Shown piece by piece: positions 17,966 through 26,978 of a stretch of DNA of 64,000 bases; position 1 is the first letter of the stretch, and every line of letters starts with the position of its first letter. Both the position numbers and the translations under genes were made by a program. Under the pieces are notes generated by a model that saw nothing but the letters and a program-made list of their open reading frames with translations, did not search any database and was not told the DNA's origin. Source of the stretch: Frateuria sp. Soil773 (lineage in GTDB: Bacteria; Pseudomonadota; Gammaproteobacteria; Xanthomonadales; Rhodanobacteraceae); assembly GCF_001428405.1 (NCBI RefSeq), contig NZ_LMSL01000002.1, positions 311,275 through 375,274 of the forward strand. The letters are read 5' to 3'.

Positions 17966-18277
17966 ATGAAGCGCATTCAGTGGATGACCGCCGCCCTCGC
18001 CGCAACCCTGGCCGCCTTCTCGGCCTCGGCCCAGAACGGCCTCGGCGGCCTGGCCGACCAGGCCGCCAGGGCCTCGAAGAACTTCGACATCGCCGACAAG
18101 AACCACGACGGGCTGCTCAGCCGCGAAGAAGCGGAAGCCGGCCCGGTGCCGTTCATCCGCGCGCATTTCGACGCGATCGACACCGCGCACCGCGGCCAGG
18201 TCTCGAAGGCCGACGTGGCCGCCTACATCCGCCGGATGCAGAACGCCGGCCCGGCGCGGGCGACCACCGTACGCTGA
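17966..18277 (+). CDS. small exported EF-hand protein
   Basis: A 103-residue protein with a Sec signal peptide (MKRIQWMTAALAATLAAFSASA, cleavage near residue 22). Two EF-hand-like loops follow: DKNHDGLLSREE (about residues 44-55) with the canonical Asp/Asn/Asp/Glu calcium ligands, and DTAHRGQVSKAD (about 72-83), in which the third and last positions are weaker, so only the first loop is likely to bind calcium well. GGGAGAG upstream of 17966 supports the start, and the signal peptide begins there. Periplasmic calcium binding is inferred; no partner gene is apparent nearby. Confidence 0.85.
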   Translation: MKRIQWMTAALAATLAAFSASAQNGLGGLADQAARASKNFDIADKNHDGLLSREEAEAGPVPFIRAHFDAIDTAHRGQVSKADVAAYIRRMQNAGPARATTVR

Positions 18278-18292
18278 GCGCCGCGCGCCCGC

Positions 18293-18327
18293 GCCGTGGC
18301 GCGCGGCCCCGCGGGCCGCGCCACGGC
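18293..18327. repeat. GC-rich intergenic hairpin
   Basis: An 11-base perfect stem GCCGTGGCGCG (18293-18303) pairs with CGCGCCACGGC (18317-18327). No T-run follows on either strand, so it is not a standard intrinsic terminator. It lies between the EF-hand and M1 peptidase genes and could stabilise an mRNA end. Confidence 0.5.
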
Positions 18328-18416
18328 CGCGGAACCCCGGCGGGATGACCTTCGCCGCAGGCAGACGCCGGCGCGGCGATGGCATACTCGGCGTTCCCGT
18401 CACTGGAGTCCGCCGC

Positions 18417-20273
18417 ATGCGTCTGCTTCCTGTCCTCGCCCTCGGCGCGTTCGCGCTGCCGCTGGCCGCCTTCGCCGCCGACCCGCATTCCTATGCGCAG
18501 CCCGACCAGGTGCGGGTGACCCACCTCGACCTCGACCTGAAGATCGACTTCCCGCACCGCCGGCTCGACGGCCTCGCCACGCTGAAGCTGGACTGGAAGA
18601 ATCCCGAGGCGAAGTCGCTGGTGCTGGACACGCGCGACCTGAAGATCGCCAGGGTCGAGGCGGTCGACGCCGCCGGCAAGGCGACCGCGCTGAAGTACGC
18701 GCTGGCGCCGCGCGACAAGGAACTGGGCAGCAAGCTCACCATCGCCACGCCGCAGCATCCGGCGCAGGTGCGCATCGCCTACGCCACCTCGCCCGACGCC
18801 TCCGGCCTGCAATGGCTGACGCCGGAGCAGACCGCGGACAAGAAGCAGCCCTTCATGTTCTCGCAGTCCGAATCGATCCACGCGCGCTCGTGGGTGCCGC
18901 TGCAGGATTCGCCGGCGGTGCGCTTCACCTACCGCGCCCACGTCACCGCGCCGAAGGACACCCGCGTGGTGATGAGCGCGATCAACGACGCGAAGCATCC
19001 GCTCGACGGCTCGTTCGATTTCGACCAGCCGCACCCGATCCCGTCCTACCTGCTGGCGATCGGCGCCGGCGACATCGCGGTGAAGGAGACCGGCCCGCGC
19101 TCGGCGGTCTACGCCGAGCCCAGCGTGGTCGGCAAGGCCGCGCACGAGTTCGAGGACACCGAGAAGCTGATCGCCACCACCGAGTCGCTGTACGGCCCCT
19201 ACGCCTGGGGCCGCTACGACATCCTGGTGCTGCCGCCGTCGTTCCCGTTCGGCGGCATGGAAAACCCGAACATGACCTTCGCCACGCCGACCGTGCTGGT
19301 GGGCGACAAGAGCCTGGTCTCGCTGGTCTCGCACGAGCTGGCGCACTCGTGGTCGGGCAACCTGGTGACCAGCGCCGCGTGGCGCGACATCTGGCTCAAC
19401 GAGGGCTTCACCACCTACGTGCAGGGCCGCATCACCGAGGCCGTCTACGGCAAGGCGCTGGCCGACGAGGAGGCGCTGCTGTCCGCCCGCGCGCTGCAGA
19501 AGGGCATCGGCGAGATGCCGGCCAACGCGCAGAAGCTGGCGCCGGAGCCGCGCGGCATCGGCGCGGACGATGCGCTGTCCGCCGTCGCCTACGACAAGGG
19601 CTCGTGGTTCCTGCGCACGCTGGAGCAGCGCTTCGGGCGCGCCAACTTCGACGCCTACCTGAAGGGCTACTTCCACCACTTCGCGTTCCAGAGCATCGAC
19701 ACCGAGCAGATGCTCGACTACCTCAAGCCGAACCTGATCGACAAATACCCGGGCAAGATGAGCTGGGACGAGGTGAAGGCCTGGGTCTACGGCGCCGGCA
19801 TCCCGAAGGACGCGCCGCTGCCCGACTCGCCGCGCTTCGATGCGATCGACAGGCAGCGCGCGGACTTCCTCGCCGGCAAGCTCGACGCCGCCAAGCTCGA
19901 CGCGAAGGGCTGGAACACGCAGGAGTGGATGTACTTCCTCGACCGCCTGCCCGACGCGCCGAAGCTCGCCGACATCAAGGCGCTCGACGCCGCCTGGCAC
20001 CTCACCGGCACGCCCAACGCCGAGATCGGCATGCGCTGGTACGTGCATGCCATCGCCGCCGGCGACAAGGACGTGTGGCCGGCAGCGCGCGAGCACATGA
20101 CGCGGATCGGCCGCATCTACCTCACCACGCCGGTGTACCGCGCCTTCGCCGCCACGCCGGACGGCCTGGCCTACGCCGAGGCCGCCTACGCCAAGGCGAA
20201 GGGCGGCTACCACCCGATGACCCAGGGCGCGATCGAGGGCATCTTCGCCAAGGCGAAGAAGGGCAAGCACTGA
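18417..20273 (+). CDS. M1 family metallo-aminopeptidase (LTA4 hydrolase-like)
   Basis: A 618-residue exported zinc aminopeptidase. A Sec signal (MRLLPVLALGAFALPLAAFA, cut near residue 21) leads the chain. The M1 domain has the peptide-anchoring motif GGMENPNM near residue 280 and the zinc site HELAH (H306, E307, H310) with the third ligand E329 exactly 18 residues on in WLNEGF. The C-terminal part (about 500-618) resembles the helical leukotriene A4 hydrolase C-terminal domain rather than the ERAP1-like domain of PepN. The start at 18417 has GGAG eight bases upstream. It probably trims periplasmic peptides. A GC hairpin and the alpha/beta hydrolase gene follow. Confidence 0.93.
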   Translation: MRLLPVLALGAFALPLAAFAADPHSYAQPDQVRVTHLDLDLKIDFPHRRLDGLATLKLDWKNPEAKSLVLDTRDLKIARVEAVDAAGKATALKYALAPRDKELGSKLTIATPQHPAQVRIAYATSPDASGLQWLTPEQTADKKQPFMFSQSESIHARSWVPLQDSPAVRFTYRAHVTAPKDTRVVMSAINDAKHPLDGSFDFDQPHPIPSYLLAIGAGDIAVKETGPRSAVYAEPSVVGKAAHEFEDTEKLIATTESLYGPYAWGRYDILVLPPSFPFGGMENPNMTFATPTVLVGDKSLVSLVSHELAHSWSGNLVTSAAWRDIWLNEGFTTYVQGRITEAVYGKALADEEALLSARALQKGIGEMPANAQKLAPEPRGIGADDALSAVAYDKGSWFLRTLEQRFGRANFDAYLKGYFHHFAFQSIDTEQMLDYLKPNLIDKYPGKMSWDEVKAWVYGAGIPKDAPLPDSPRFDAIDRQRADFLAGKLDAAKLDAKGWNTQEWMYFLDRLPDAPKLADIKALDAAWHLTGTPNAEIGMRWYVHAIAAGDKDVWPAAREHMTRIGRIYLTTPVYRAFAATPDGLAYAEAAYAKAKGGYHPMTQGAIEGIFAKAKKGKH

Positions 20274-20280
20274 CCCCTGC

Positions 20281-20311
20281 GCCCGCCGTGCCGCACCCCG
20301 GCACGGCGGGC
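20281..20311. repeat. perfect 12-bp-stem intergenic hairpin
   Basis: GCCCGCCGTGCC (20281-20292) and GGCACGGCGGGC (20300-20311) form a perfect stem with a 7-base loop, eight bases after the aminopeptidase stop. There is no T-run. It could protect the upstream mRNA end or weaken readthrough into the hydrolase gene. Confidence 0.55.
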
Positions 20312-20343
20312 GCAACGCCGCGAACCACCGACGGAAGCACGCG

Positions 20344-21327
20344 ATGACGCCCAGCCCCTCTCCCCGCCCGCTCTGGCAGCGCATGCTGCTGCGCCGGCTG
20401 AAGTTCCTCGCCGTCGTGGCGGCGGCGCTCGCCGTGCTGCTCGGCGGCAGCTACCTGTTCGCGCCGCAGTGGCTGCTGCGCGCCGACATCGCGCGGCAGG
20501 CGATGGCCGCGCACGTCGAGAAGCATTCGGTGCAGGCCGGCGACACCACGTGGTCGTACTACGAGGGCGGCCAGGGCCCGACCCTGCTGATGCTGCACGG
20601 CTTCGCCGCCAGCAAGGAAGTGTGGCTGGAACAGGCCAAGCTGCTCAGTCCGCATTTCCACGTCATCATCCCTGACCTGCCCGGCTGGGGCGAGTCCACC
20701 CGCATCGACGGCGCCAGCTACGGCATCGAGGCGCAGGCGGCGCGCCTGCAGGCGTTCGTCGACGCGCTGCGGCTGCCGCGCGTGGTGCTGATCGGCCACT
20801 CGATGGGCGGCGCCATCGCCGGCGTGTACGCGGCCGAGCATCCCGAGCACGTCGCCGAACTGGCCCTGATCGATTCGTTCGGCCTGAAGTCGAACGAGAA
20901 CGACTTCACCCGCGCGGCGCTGGCCGGCAAGAACCCGTTCCTGTACGACGACCGCGCCGGCTTCGAGCGCGCCACCTCGCTGGCGTTCAAGCAGGCGCCG
21001 TCGATCCCCGGCCGCTTCGTCGACGTGCTGGTCAAGCGCAACCGGAAGGACCACGCCTTCATCCAGCGCACCTTCGACGAACTGCGCCAGCCCGCGCAGT
21101 ACCTGGCGCTGCAGGACCGTCTCGACCGCCTGACCATGCCGGTGCTGGGCCTGTGGTGCCACGACGACAGGATCATCGACGTCTCCGCGCTGGACAGCCT
21201 GCGCAACGGCCTCACCCATGCGCCGGACATCAGCTCCAGCGTGCTCGCCGGCTGCAACCACATGCCGATCGTCGAGAAGCCGGAAGAGACCGCGCGCATC
21301 CTCACCGGCTTCGCGCTGTCGCACTGA
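20344..21327 (+). CDS. membrane-anchored alpha/beta hydrolase
   Basis: A 327-residue protein with an N-terminal membrane anchor (about residues 20-40, after a basic stretch) and an alpha/beta hydrolase fold. The oxyanion motif is LMLHGFAA, the nucleophile elbow is GHSMGG (Ser near residue 152), the acid is probably in CHDDRIID, and the catalytic His is in GCNHMPIVEKP near the C-terminus. The pattern resembles monoacylglycerol lipases/esterases such as LipH-type enzymes. The catalytic domain probably faces the periplasm, judged from the basic cytoplasmic N-terminus. It lies 70 bases downstream of the aminopeptidase gene. Substrate unknown. Confidence 0.88.
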   Translation: MTPSPSPRPLWQRMLLRRLKFLAVVAAALAVLLGGSYLFAPQWLLRADIARQAMAAHVEKHSVQAGDTTWSYYEGGQGPTLLMLHGFAASKEVWLEQAKLLSPHFHVIIPDLPGWGESTRIDGASYGIEAQAARLQAFVDALRLPRVVLIGHSMGGAIAGVYAAEHPEHVAELALIDSFGLKSNENDFTRAALAGKNPFLYDDRAGFERATSLAFKQAPSIPGRFVDVLVKRNRKDHAFIQRTFDELRQPAQYLALQDRLDRLTMPVLGLWCHDDRIIDVSALDSLRNGLTHAPDISSSVLAGCNHMPIVEKPEETARILTGFALSH

Positions 21328-21445
21328 GCGGCCGGCTCCGGGCCGCAGCGCGGAAACCGGCGCCTCTCCGGAACGCAGGCCCACCCGCATCCGCGACGCC
21401 CGCACGGCGACCGTGAAGCCCACGGCCGCCGCGGCCGCTCCGCGC

Positions 21446-21691
21446 TCAGGCGCGCGACTGCCCCAGTTGCCTGGCGGCCGCCACGATCTGCTCCGCCGCC
21501 TGCGCGCGGATGCCTTGCGCGAGCTTCGGATCGGTCAGCCGCCAGGAGAGCGCATTGATGGCGAGCGCCGACAGCACCTCGTCCACCCCTTGGCGCCAAG
21601 GCTCCGGGTCGCCCGGCCCGTGCGGGTGGCCGTGCAGGAGTTCCCACAGGATTTCCGGCCACAGGCGCGGACACAGTTCATCGGTTTCCAT
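21446..21691 (-). CDS. small hypothetical protein (81 aa)
   Basis: An 81-residue, mostly helical protein beginning METDELCPRLWPEILWELL with a C-terminal helix rich in Ala and Gln (GIRAQAAEQIVAAARQLG). The start at 21691 is chosen because GAGGAA lies about 6 bases upstream; the frame continues further but without such a site. There is no signal peptide or membrane segment. I do not recognise a family. It converges with the alpha/beta hydrolase gene. The roughly 260 bases upstream (21692-21950) show no gene. Confidence 0.6.
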   Translation of the reverse strand: METDELCPRLWPEILWELLHGHPHGPGDPEPWRQGVDEVLSALAINALSWRLTDPKLAQGIRAQAAEQIVAAARQLGQSRA

Positions 21692-21950
21692 GACAGTTCC
21701 TCGTTCGGAAGGCGGCATCGGCCATGATTGCCCCTGTGCCCGCGGCGCGGCGATGCACGGCGCCGAGGCAGGCGGAGCTTGCCGCCGGCCGCGCATGGAA
21801 ACCATTCGGCATGCGGGGGATTGCGTTCGCCGTAGGAGCGCGCCGACACGGACGATCGGGTGCCGCCGTCAACGGCCGCGCGCCAGCCTCCCCCGCAAGG
21901 CAGCGCGATCGACGGGACGAGGCGTGCCGCCGGAGGACGGCGCCGCGGCC

Positions 21951-22721
21951 TCAGTCGGCGACGTCGGCCACCAGCCGGTCCAGCTCGGCCTTCAGCATCG
22001 CGCCGTTGATGCGCAGCCAGTCGCGCTGCTCGCGCCAGTCGGGAAAGATGCTTTCCACCAGCGCCCAGAACCGCGGCGCATGGCTGCGCACCCTGAGGTG
22101 GCACAGCTCGTGGGCGAGCACGTAGCGCAGCGCGGCCGGCGGCGCCAGCGCCAGCGCGAGGTCGAGGTTGATGCGGTCGCGCGTGTCGAGGCTGCCCCAC
22201 AGGCTCTTCATCGGGCGGATCTTCAGCGCGGTCGGCGCCAGCCCCAGTTGCGGCACGTAGCCGACCAGCCAGCGCGATACGTCACGGCGGATCTGCGCCT
22301 CGAAATGCGAGGCGAGCAGGCCGCGCGCCACCGGCAGCGCGCGCGTGTGCGGGCGCGGGATCACCAGGGTCAGCGTGCCCTCGCCGGTCTCGATGCGCGG
22401 ATACGGGCCCTCGGCCCAGTCCAGCGTGACGAACTCCCCGCGCAGCGGGAACTCGCTGGCGTGGCCGACCCGCAGCGGCGGCAGCGGCTTCACGATCAGG
22501 TTCAGCTCGTCGAGCTTCTGCTCCAGCCAGTCGGCGTGGCTGCGCAGGAAGGCGCTGACCTGGGCGGGGTGGGTGCCCTGCGGGTACGACACCCGCGCGC
22601 CCTTGGGCGTCACCGTGAGGCGCAGGCGGCGCGCGCGCGGGTGGGCGGCCTTGAGCACCCGGATGGTGCTGCCGCCCGCCGTCGCCAATTCCAGCCAGTC
22701 GCCTTCCAGATGCTGCGCCAT
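21951..22721 (-). CDS. YgjP/SprT-like zinc metalloprotein (M48-type, DUF45)
   Basis: A 256-residue cytoplasmic protein of the DUF45/YgjP family. The N-terminal beta-rich half carries the family segment RARRLRLTVTPKGARVSYP, and the C-terminal half has the zinc motif HELCHLRVRSHAPRFW (about residues 200-215: two His of HExxH, then a further His and the conserved RFW). The preceding MKSLWGSLDTRDRINL matches the family's MKTRWGSC-like strand, with Leu-Trp-Gly-Ser-Leu in place of the usual form. Members are predicted metal-dependent hydrolases with no settled substrate. It lies downstream of rdgC on the same strand, 118 bases apart. Confidence 0.88.
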   Translation of the reverse strand: MAQHLEGDWLELATAGGSTIRVLKAAHPRARRLRLTVTPKGARVSYPQGTHPAQVSAFLRSHADWLEQKLDELNLIVKPLPPLRVGHASEFPLRGEFVTLDWAEGPYPRIETGEGTLTLVIPRPHTRALPVARGLLASHFEAQIRRDVSRWLVGYVPQLGLAPTALKIRPMKSLWGSLDTRDRINLDLALALAPPAALRYVLAHELCHLRVRSHAPRFWALVESIFPDWREQRDWLRINGAMLKAELDRLVADVAD

Positions 22722-22839
22722 GGTCCCATGCCCGTCCGGGTCGGCTAGCTTCGCCGATTCTCAGGGAAATGTGGGGAAAGCCTGGGGCATTCGCAAGACG
22801 GCCCGGTTACCGCGGGCACAACATACGCTTGCGTATGGA

Positions 22840-23757
22840 TCAGCCGTCGGCCGGCCGCGGCAGCCCGAACCACTCCTCCAGCTTGGCCAGCAGCCGCTCC
22901 AGCTCCAGCGTGAGCAGGGCGAAGCTGGCGTCCATCTCGGCCTGCGCGTCCTGCTGGCTGTCGCCCATCTCGTCCAGCACCACGTCGAGGAACTTCAGCT
23001 TGCGCACGATCAGGTCCTCGCCGAGCACGAAGCTCATGCGGTCGTCGAACACTAGGCCGAGCTGGAACACCTGCTTGCCGTTGCGCAGGTGCTCCTTGAT
23101 CTCCTCGCTGTCCAGGTCCTGCCGGCGGCACTTGGCGATCGCGCCGGTGGCGCTGGCCGGATCGCGCAGCTCCACCTCGTCGCCCAGCGCCAGGCCGGCC
23201 GGCAGGGTGCCGTTGGCGAGCCAGTCGGTCATCAGCACGCGCGGGCCTTCCTCGGGCGCCAGCGGCACCGCCGGGAAGCTGCCCAGCGCCTCGCGGACCT
23301 GGGTCAGCGCGTTCTCGGCCGACTTGCGGCTGGAGGTGTCCAGCACCAGCCAGCCGTGCTTCTTGTCGACGTAGGCGGACATCCGCGAGCTGCGCACGAA
23401 GGCGCGTGGCAGCAGCTCGTTGAGCAGGTCCTCCTTCAGGCGCTTGCGCTCGCGCCCGCCGACCTTGCGGCCTTCCTCCTCGGCGATCTTCTGCACCCGG
23501 CGCTGCAGCTCGTCGTTGACCACCGCGGCCGGCAGCAGCTTGTCCTCGCCGCCGACGGTGACCAGGGTGCACGCCTTCACCGCGTGGGTGAGCGGCGCTT
23601 CCTCGCCGCGGCCCACCGGCGGCACGAAGCCCTTGGTGAACATCTCCAGCGGCCCGCAGGGGCGCAGGCGATGCTCGGCCAGCGCCTCTTCGAGGCGTTC
23701 CAGGTCGGTGGCGACGGCGGGGGAAAAGCGGAACAGCGTGAGGTTGCGGAAGAACAT
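22840..23757 (-). CDS. rdgC: recombination-associated protein RdgC
   Basis: A 305-residue nucleoid-associated DNA-binding protein that forms a ring-shaped dimer around double-stranded DNA and modulates RecA. The N-terminus MFFRNLTLFRF, the segment PLEMFTKGFVPPVGR, the central GRERKRLKEDLLNELLPRAF and the C-terminal DASFALLTLELERLL are all characteristic. Length matches the family (about 303). The ATG at 23757 is the only start that preserves the conserved N-terminus. A perfect 28-bp inverted repeat lies just upstream, between it and tyrB. Confidence 0.96.
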   Translation of the reverse strand: MFFRNLTLFRFSPAVATDLERLEEALAEHRLRPCGPLEMFTKGFVPPVGRGEEAPLTHAVKACTLVTVGGEDKLLPAAVVNDELQRRVQKIAEEEGRKVGGRERKRLKEDLLNELLPRAFVRSSRMSAYVDKKHGWLVLDTSSRKSAENALTQVREALGSFPAVPLAPEEGPRVLMTDWLANGTLPAGLALGDEVELRDPASATGAIAKCRRQDLDSEEIKEHLRNGKQVFQLGLVFDDRMSFVLGEDLIVRKLKFLDVVLDEMGDSQQDAQAEMDASFALLTLELERLLAKLEEWFGLPRPADG

Positions 23758-23812
23758 GCGAAGCCCGGTGGAATGAACGATTGGAGATCAAGCCTGCGCG
23801 CCAGCCCTACGC

Positions 23813-23894
23813 CGTCATTCCGGCGAAAGCCGGAATCCAGCGTCGTTGTACTGGCAAGCCAAGTCACTGGATTCCGGCTTTCGCCGGAATGACG
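23813..23894. repeat. dispersed inverted repeat, copy 4 (perfect 28-bp arms)
   Basis: Two 28-base arms (23813-23840 and 23867-23894) are perfect inverted copies around a 26-base centre. Each arm is itself a hairpin with core CCGGC-GAAA-GCCGG, begins CGTCATTCC and ends GGAATCCAG. It occupies the gap between rdgC and tyrB, which run in the same direction. Confidence 0.92.
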
Positions 23895-23927
23895 GGCATG
23901 AAGGCCGGGGAAACGGCCAGCGCGCGC

Positions 23928-25130
23928 TCAGCGGCAGACGTCGGCGACGGCGCGCGCCACGTAGTCGATATTGCCGGTGTTGAGCGCGGCGACGCAAATG
24001 CGCCCGCTGGACAGCGCGTAGATGGCGTGCTCGTCGCGCAGGCGGTCCACCTGCGCCTTGGACAGGCCCGAGTAGGAGAACATGCCGGCCTGCCGGTTGA
24101 TGAAGCCGAAGTCCGGCGCGTCCAGCGCCGCCAGGCGGTCCACCAGGCCCGCGCGCATCACGTGGATGCGCTCGCGCATCGCGCCCAGCTCCTGCTCCCA
24201 CAGCGCGCGCAGCTCGGCGCTGTCCAGCACGCCGGCCACCAGCTTGCCGCCGTGGGTGGCGGGGCTGGAATAGTTGGCGCGGATGGTCTGCTTGATCTTC
24301 GAGCGCAGCCGCGCCGCCTCGTCGCGGTCGGCGCCGACGAAGGACAGCGCGCCCACGCGCTCGCCGTACAGCGAGAACGACTTGGAGTAGGAGTTCGCCA
24401 CCACGAAGGCATCGATGCCGGACTCGGCCAGCAGGCGCAGCGCGAGGGCGTCGGCCTCGGTGCCCTGGTCGAAGCCCTGGTAGGCCATGTCCACGAACGG
24501 CAGCAGGCGGCGGTCCTTCAGCAGCGCCACCACCTGCGCCCACTGCGCGGCGTCCAGGTCCACCCCGGTGGGGTTGTGGCAGCACGCGTGCAGCAGCACC
24601 ACGGTGCCGGGCTCCAGCCGGCCGAGGTCTTCCAGCATGCCGGCGAAGTCCAGGCCGCGGGTGGGCGCGTGGTAGTAGCGGTAGTCCACCAGCCGGAAGC
24701 CGGCGGTGCCGAACACCGCGTGGTGGTTGCCCCAGCTCGGGTTGCTGATCGCCAGGGTGGCCTTGTCGCCCAGCACCTGCTTCAGCAGGTCCGCGCCCAC
24801 GCGCAGCGCGCCGCTGCCGCCGATGGTCTGCGCGGTGGCCACGCGGCCGGCCTCCAGCAGCGGCGAGCCCGCGCCGAACAGCAGCTTCTGCGTGGCGAGG
24901 TTGTAGGCCGGCAGGCCGTCGATCGGCAGGTAGCCGCGCGGCTGGTCGCTGCCCGCCAGGGCCTGCTCGACCTGGCGCACCGCCTGCAGCACCGGGATGC
25001 GGCCCTGGTCGTCGACGTAGATGCCCACGCCCAGGTTCACCTTGTTCGGGCGCGGGTCGGCCAGGTAGGTCTCGGTGAGGCCGAGGATCGGATCGCCCGG
25101 CGCCATTTCAACGGATGCAAAGTAGGACAC
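23928..25130 (-). CDS. tyrB: aromatic amino acid aminotransferase
   Basis: A 400-residue PLP-dependent class I aminotransferase of the AspC/TyrB type, interconverting tyrosine, phenylalanine or aspartate with their 2-oxo acids. Landmarks are the N-terminal PGDPILGLTETYLAD and KVNLGVGIYVDDQG, the phosphate/ring contacts in GGSGALRVGADLL and LLHACCHNPTGVDL, and the PLP lysine in NSYSKSFSLYGERVGAL (near residue 247), with the terminal Arg in SSGRICVAALN. The family has Asp and aromatic branches that are hard to separate by eye; the name follows the usual annotation. It may be cotranscribed with ttcA, which runs in the same direction upstream with a 36-base gap. Confidence 0.9.
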   Translation of the reverse strand: MSYFASVEMAPGDPILGLTETYLADPRPNKVNLGVGIYVDDQGRIPVLQAVRQVEQALAGSDQPRGYLPIDGLPAYNLATQKLLFGAGSPLLEAGRVATAQTIGGSGALRVGADLLKQVLGDKATLAISNPSWGNHHAVFGTAGFRLVDYRYYHAPTRGLDFAGMLEDLGRLEPGTVVLLHACCHNPTGVDLDAAQWAQVVALLKDRRLLPFVDMAYQGFDQGTEADALALRLLAESGIDAFVVANSYSKSFSLYGERVGALSFVGADRDEAARLRSKIKQTIRANYSSPATHGGKLVAGVLDSAELRALWEQELGAMRERIHVMRAGLVDRLAALDAPDFGFINRQAGMFSYSGLSKAQVDRLRDEHAIYALSSGRICVAALNTGNIDYVARAVADVCR

Positions 25131-25166
25131 GGCTGTACTCGATGGGGTGAATGGAAGTATGGACGT

Positions 25167-26027
25167 CTAATTATTATCGTCGGTCCGGCCGTCTTCCGGC
25201 CAGCGCGGCGCATCGGCGTCCTCGCGCGCGCCCAGCGCCGCGAAATCGAACAGGCCGCGGTCGGCCAGCTGCGAGGGCGACACGTTGCCCAGCGCGCGGA
25301 AGATCGTCTCGCAGCGTCCCGGGTGCCGCGCTTCCCAGTCCTGCAGCATGCGGCCGATCGCCTTGCGCTGCAGGTTTTCCTGCGTGCCGCACAGGTTGCA
25401 CGGGATGATCGGGAACTGCCGCGCCGCGGCGTACTCGGCGATGTCGCTCTCGCGGCAGTATGCCAGCGGGCGGATCACGATGTGGCGGCCGTCGTCCGAG
25501 CGCAGCTTCGGCGGCATCGCCTTCAGGCTGGCCTGGTGGAACAGGTTGAGGAAGAAGGTGGCGAGGATGTCGTCGCGGTGGTGGCCCAGCGCGATCTTGG
25601 TGATGCCGTTGGCCGCCGCCCAGGTGTACAGCGCGCCGCGGCGCAGGCGCGAACACAGGCTGCACATGGTCTTGCCCTGCGGGATCACCCGCGTCACCGT
25701 GCTGTAGGTGTCCTGCTCGATGATGTGGAACGGCACGCCGCGCGCGCGCAGGTAGTCCGGCAGCACGTGCGCGGGAAAGCCCGGCTGCTTCTGGTCCAGG
25801 TTCACCGCCACCAGCTCGAAGCGCACCGGCGCCTTCGCCTGCAATTGCAGCAGCAGGTCGAGCAGGGTGTACGAGTCCTTGCCGCCGGACAGGCACACCA
25901 TCACCTTGTCGCCGTCCTCGATCATGCGGAAATCGGCGATCGCCTGCCCCGCCTGGTGGCGCAGGCGCCGGGCCAGGGTGCTGGTTTCGTGGGCTTGCGC
26001 GGGGGCGGGATCGGACCGGGCTGGCAT
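25167..26027 (-). CDS. ttcA: tRNA 2-thiocytidine(32) synthetase TtcA
   Basis: A 286-residue enzyme that thiolates cytidine 32 in certain tRNAs using ATP and an iron-sulfur cluster. The PP-loop ATP pyrophosphatase motif [13 protein letters not shown] (near residue 47) and the two Cys pairs CSLC (near residue 121) and CNLC (near residue 211) that hold the cluster are all present, as is the [14 protein letters not shown] motif. The start at 26027 gives a short disordered leader before the conserved [21 protein letters not shown]. The chain ends in a variable acidic tail. It is divergent from the small YdcH-like gene across about 100 bases. Confidence 0.95.
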   Translation of the reverse strand: MPARSDPAPAQAHETSTLARRLRHQAGQAIADFRMIEDGDKVMVCLSGGKDSYTLLDLLLQLQAKAPVRFELVAVNLDQKQPGFPAHVLPDYLRARGVPFHIIEQDTYSTVTRVIPQGKTMCSLCSRLRRGALYTWAAANGITKIALGHHRDDILATFFLNLFHQASLKAMPPKLRSDDGRHIVIRPLAYCRESDIAEYAAARQFPIIPCNLCGTQENLQRKAIGRMLQDWEARHPGRCETIFRALGNVSPSQLADRGLFDFAALGAREDADAPRWPEDGRTDDNN

Positions 26028-26126
26028 GCGTGGGCATCGTGCGGACAAGCGCCCATTGTAGCCGCCCCGGCGGCCGCCTTCCGACGGCGCTACACTCGGC
26101 ACTCCCCCGCCAGTCGTTTTCCCGCC

Positions 26127-26333
26127 ATGCAGGCTCACGATCCCATCGAGATCGCCCACCACCTGGCCGAACTGCGCCAGGAACACCGCGACCTGGATGC
26201 CGCGATCACCCGGCTGGCCGACGCGATCGGCCGCGACGAGCTGCAACTGACCCGCCTGAAGAAGCGCAAGCTGCTGCTGAAGGACGCGATCGCCCGGCTC
26301 GAAAGCAAGCTGATCCCCGACCTCGACGCCTGA
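26127..26333 (+). CDS. YdcH/DUF465 family small coiled-coil protein
   Basis: A 68-residue protein made almost wholly of two helices: [21 protein letters not shown] and the tail [19 protein letters not shown]. The H-x-x-L-D-x-x-I pattern and the [10 protein letters not shown] motif are diagnostic of the DUF465/YdcH group, whose molecular role is not established. The ATG at 26127 is the natural start; the frame runs far upstream only because it is antisense to other genes. It is followed 9 bases later by an acetyltransferase gene and probably shares its transcript. Confidence 0.85.
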   Translation: MQAHDPIEIAHHLAELRQEHRDLDAAITRLADAIGRDELQLTRLKKRKLLLKDAIARLESKLIPDLDA

Positions 26334-26342
26334 ACCCGCCCG

Positions 26343-26957
26343 ATGCCCGACCACGCCCCGATTCGCCCGGCCCCGACCCGCCTGAAGGACGCGCACGTCG
26401 TCCTGGAACCGCTCGCCGCCGACCACGCGCCGGCGCTGGAAGCGGCCGCCGCCGACGGCCGGCTGTGGAACCTCTGGTTCACCAGCGCGCCCGCCCCCGG
26501 CGAGGCCCGGGCCTACGTCGACAAGGCGCTGCAAGGCCAGCGCGAAGGCCACATGCTGCCGTTCGCGGTCCGCGAGAAGGGCAGCGGCGAGATCGTCGGC
26601 ACCAGCCGCTACTACGACATCGTGGCCGATCCGCGGCGCCTGGGCATCGGCTACACCTGGTACGCGAAGCGCTGGCAGAAGAGCCACCTCAACACCGCCT
26701 GCAAGCGCCTGCTGCTCAAGCACGCGTTCGAGGCCCTGGGCTGCGTCGCGGTGGAGTTCCACACCGACGCGCGCAACCTCGACTCGCAGCGCGCGATCGA
26801 GCGGCTCGGCGCACAGCGCGAGGGCGTGCTGCGCTCGCACCGGCGCCGTCCCGACGGCAGCCTGCGCGATACCGTGTGCTACTCGATCCTCGACCGCGAA
26901 TGGCCCGACGTGCAGCGCTGGCTCGACCTGCGCCTGCAGCGGCTGGCGGCGCGCTGA
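26343..26957 (+). CDS. GNAT family N-acetyltransferase (RimJ-like)
   Basis: A 204-residue acyl-CoA-dependent acetyltransferase. The N-terminal [17 protein letters not shown], the central strand [32 protein letters not shown] in the acetyl-CoA-binding region, and [20 protein letters not shown] with FxTxxxNxxSxxAIExLG are typical of the RimJ/RimL-like branch (acetyltransferase_3). It is 9 bases downstream of the YdcH-like gene and converges with pssA. The substrate, protein N-terminus or small molecule, is unknown. Confidence 0.88.
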   Translation: MPDHAPIRPAPTRLKDAHVVLEPLAADHAPALEAAAADGRLWNLWFTSAPAPGEARAYVDKALQGQREGHMLPFAVREKGSGEIVGTSRYYDIVADPRRLGIGYTWYAKRWQKSHLNTACKRLLLKHAFEALGCVAVEFHTDARNLDSQRAIERLGAQREGVLRSHRRRPDGSLRDTVCYSILDREWPDVQRWLDLRLQRLAAR

Positions 26958-26978
26958 CCCATCCGGCGGCGCGAGCGG

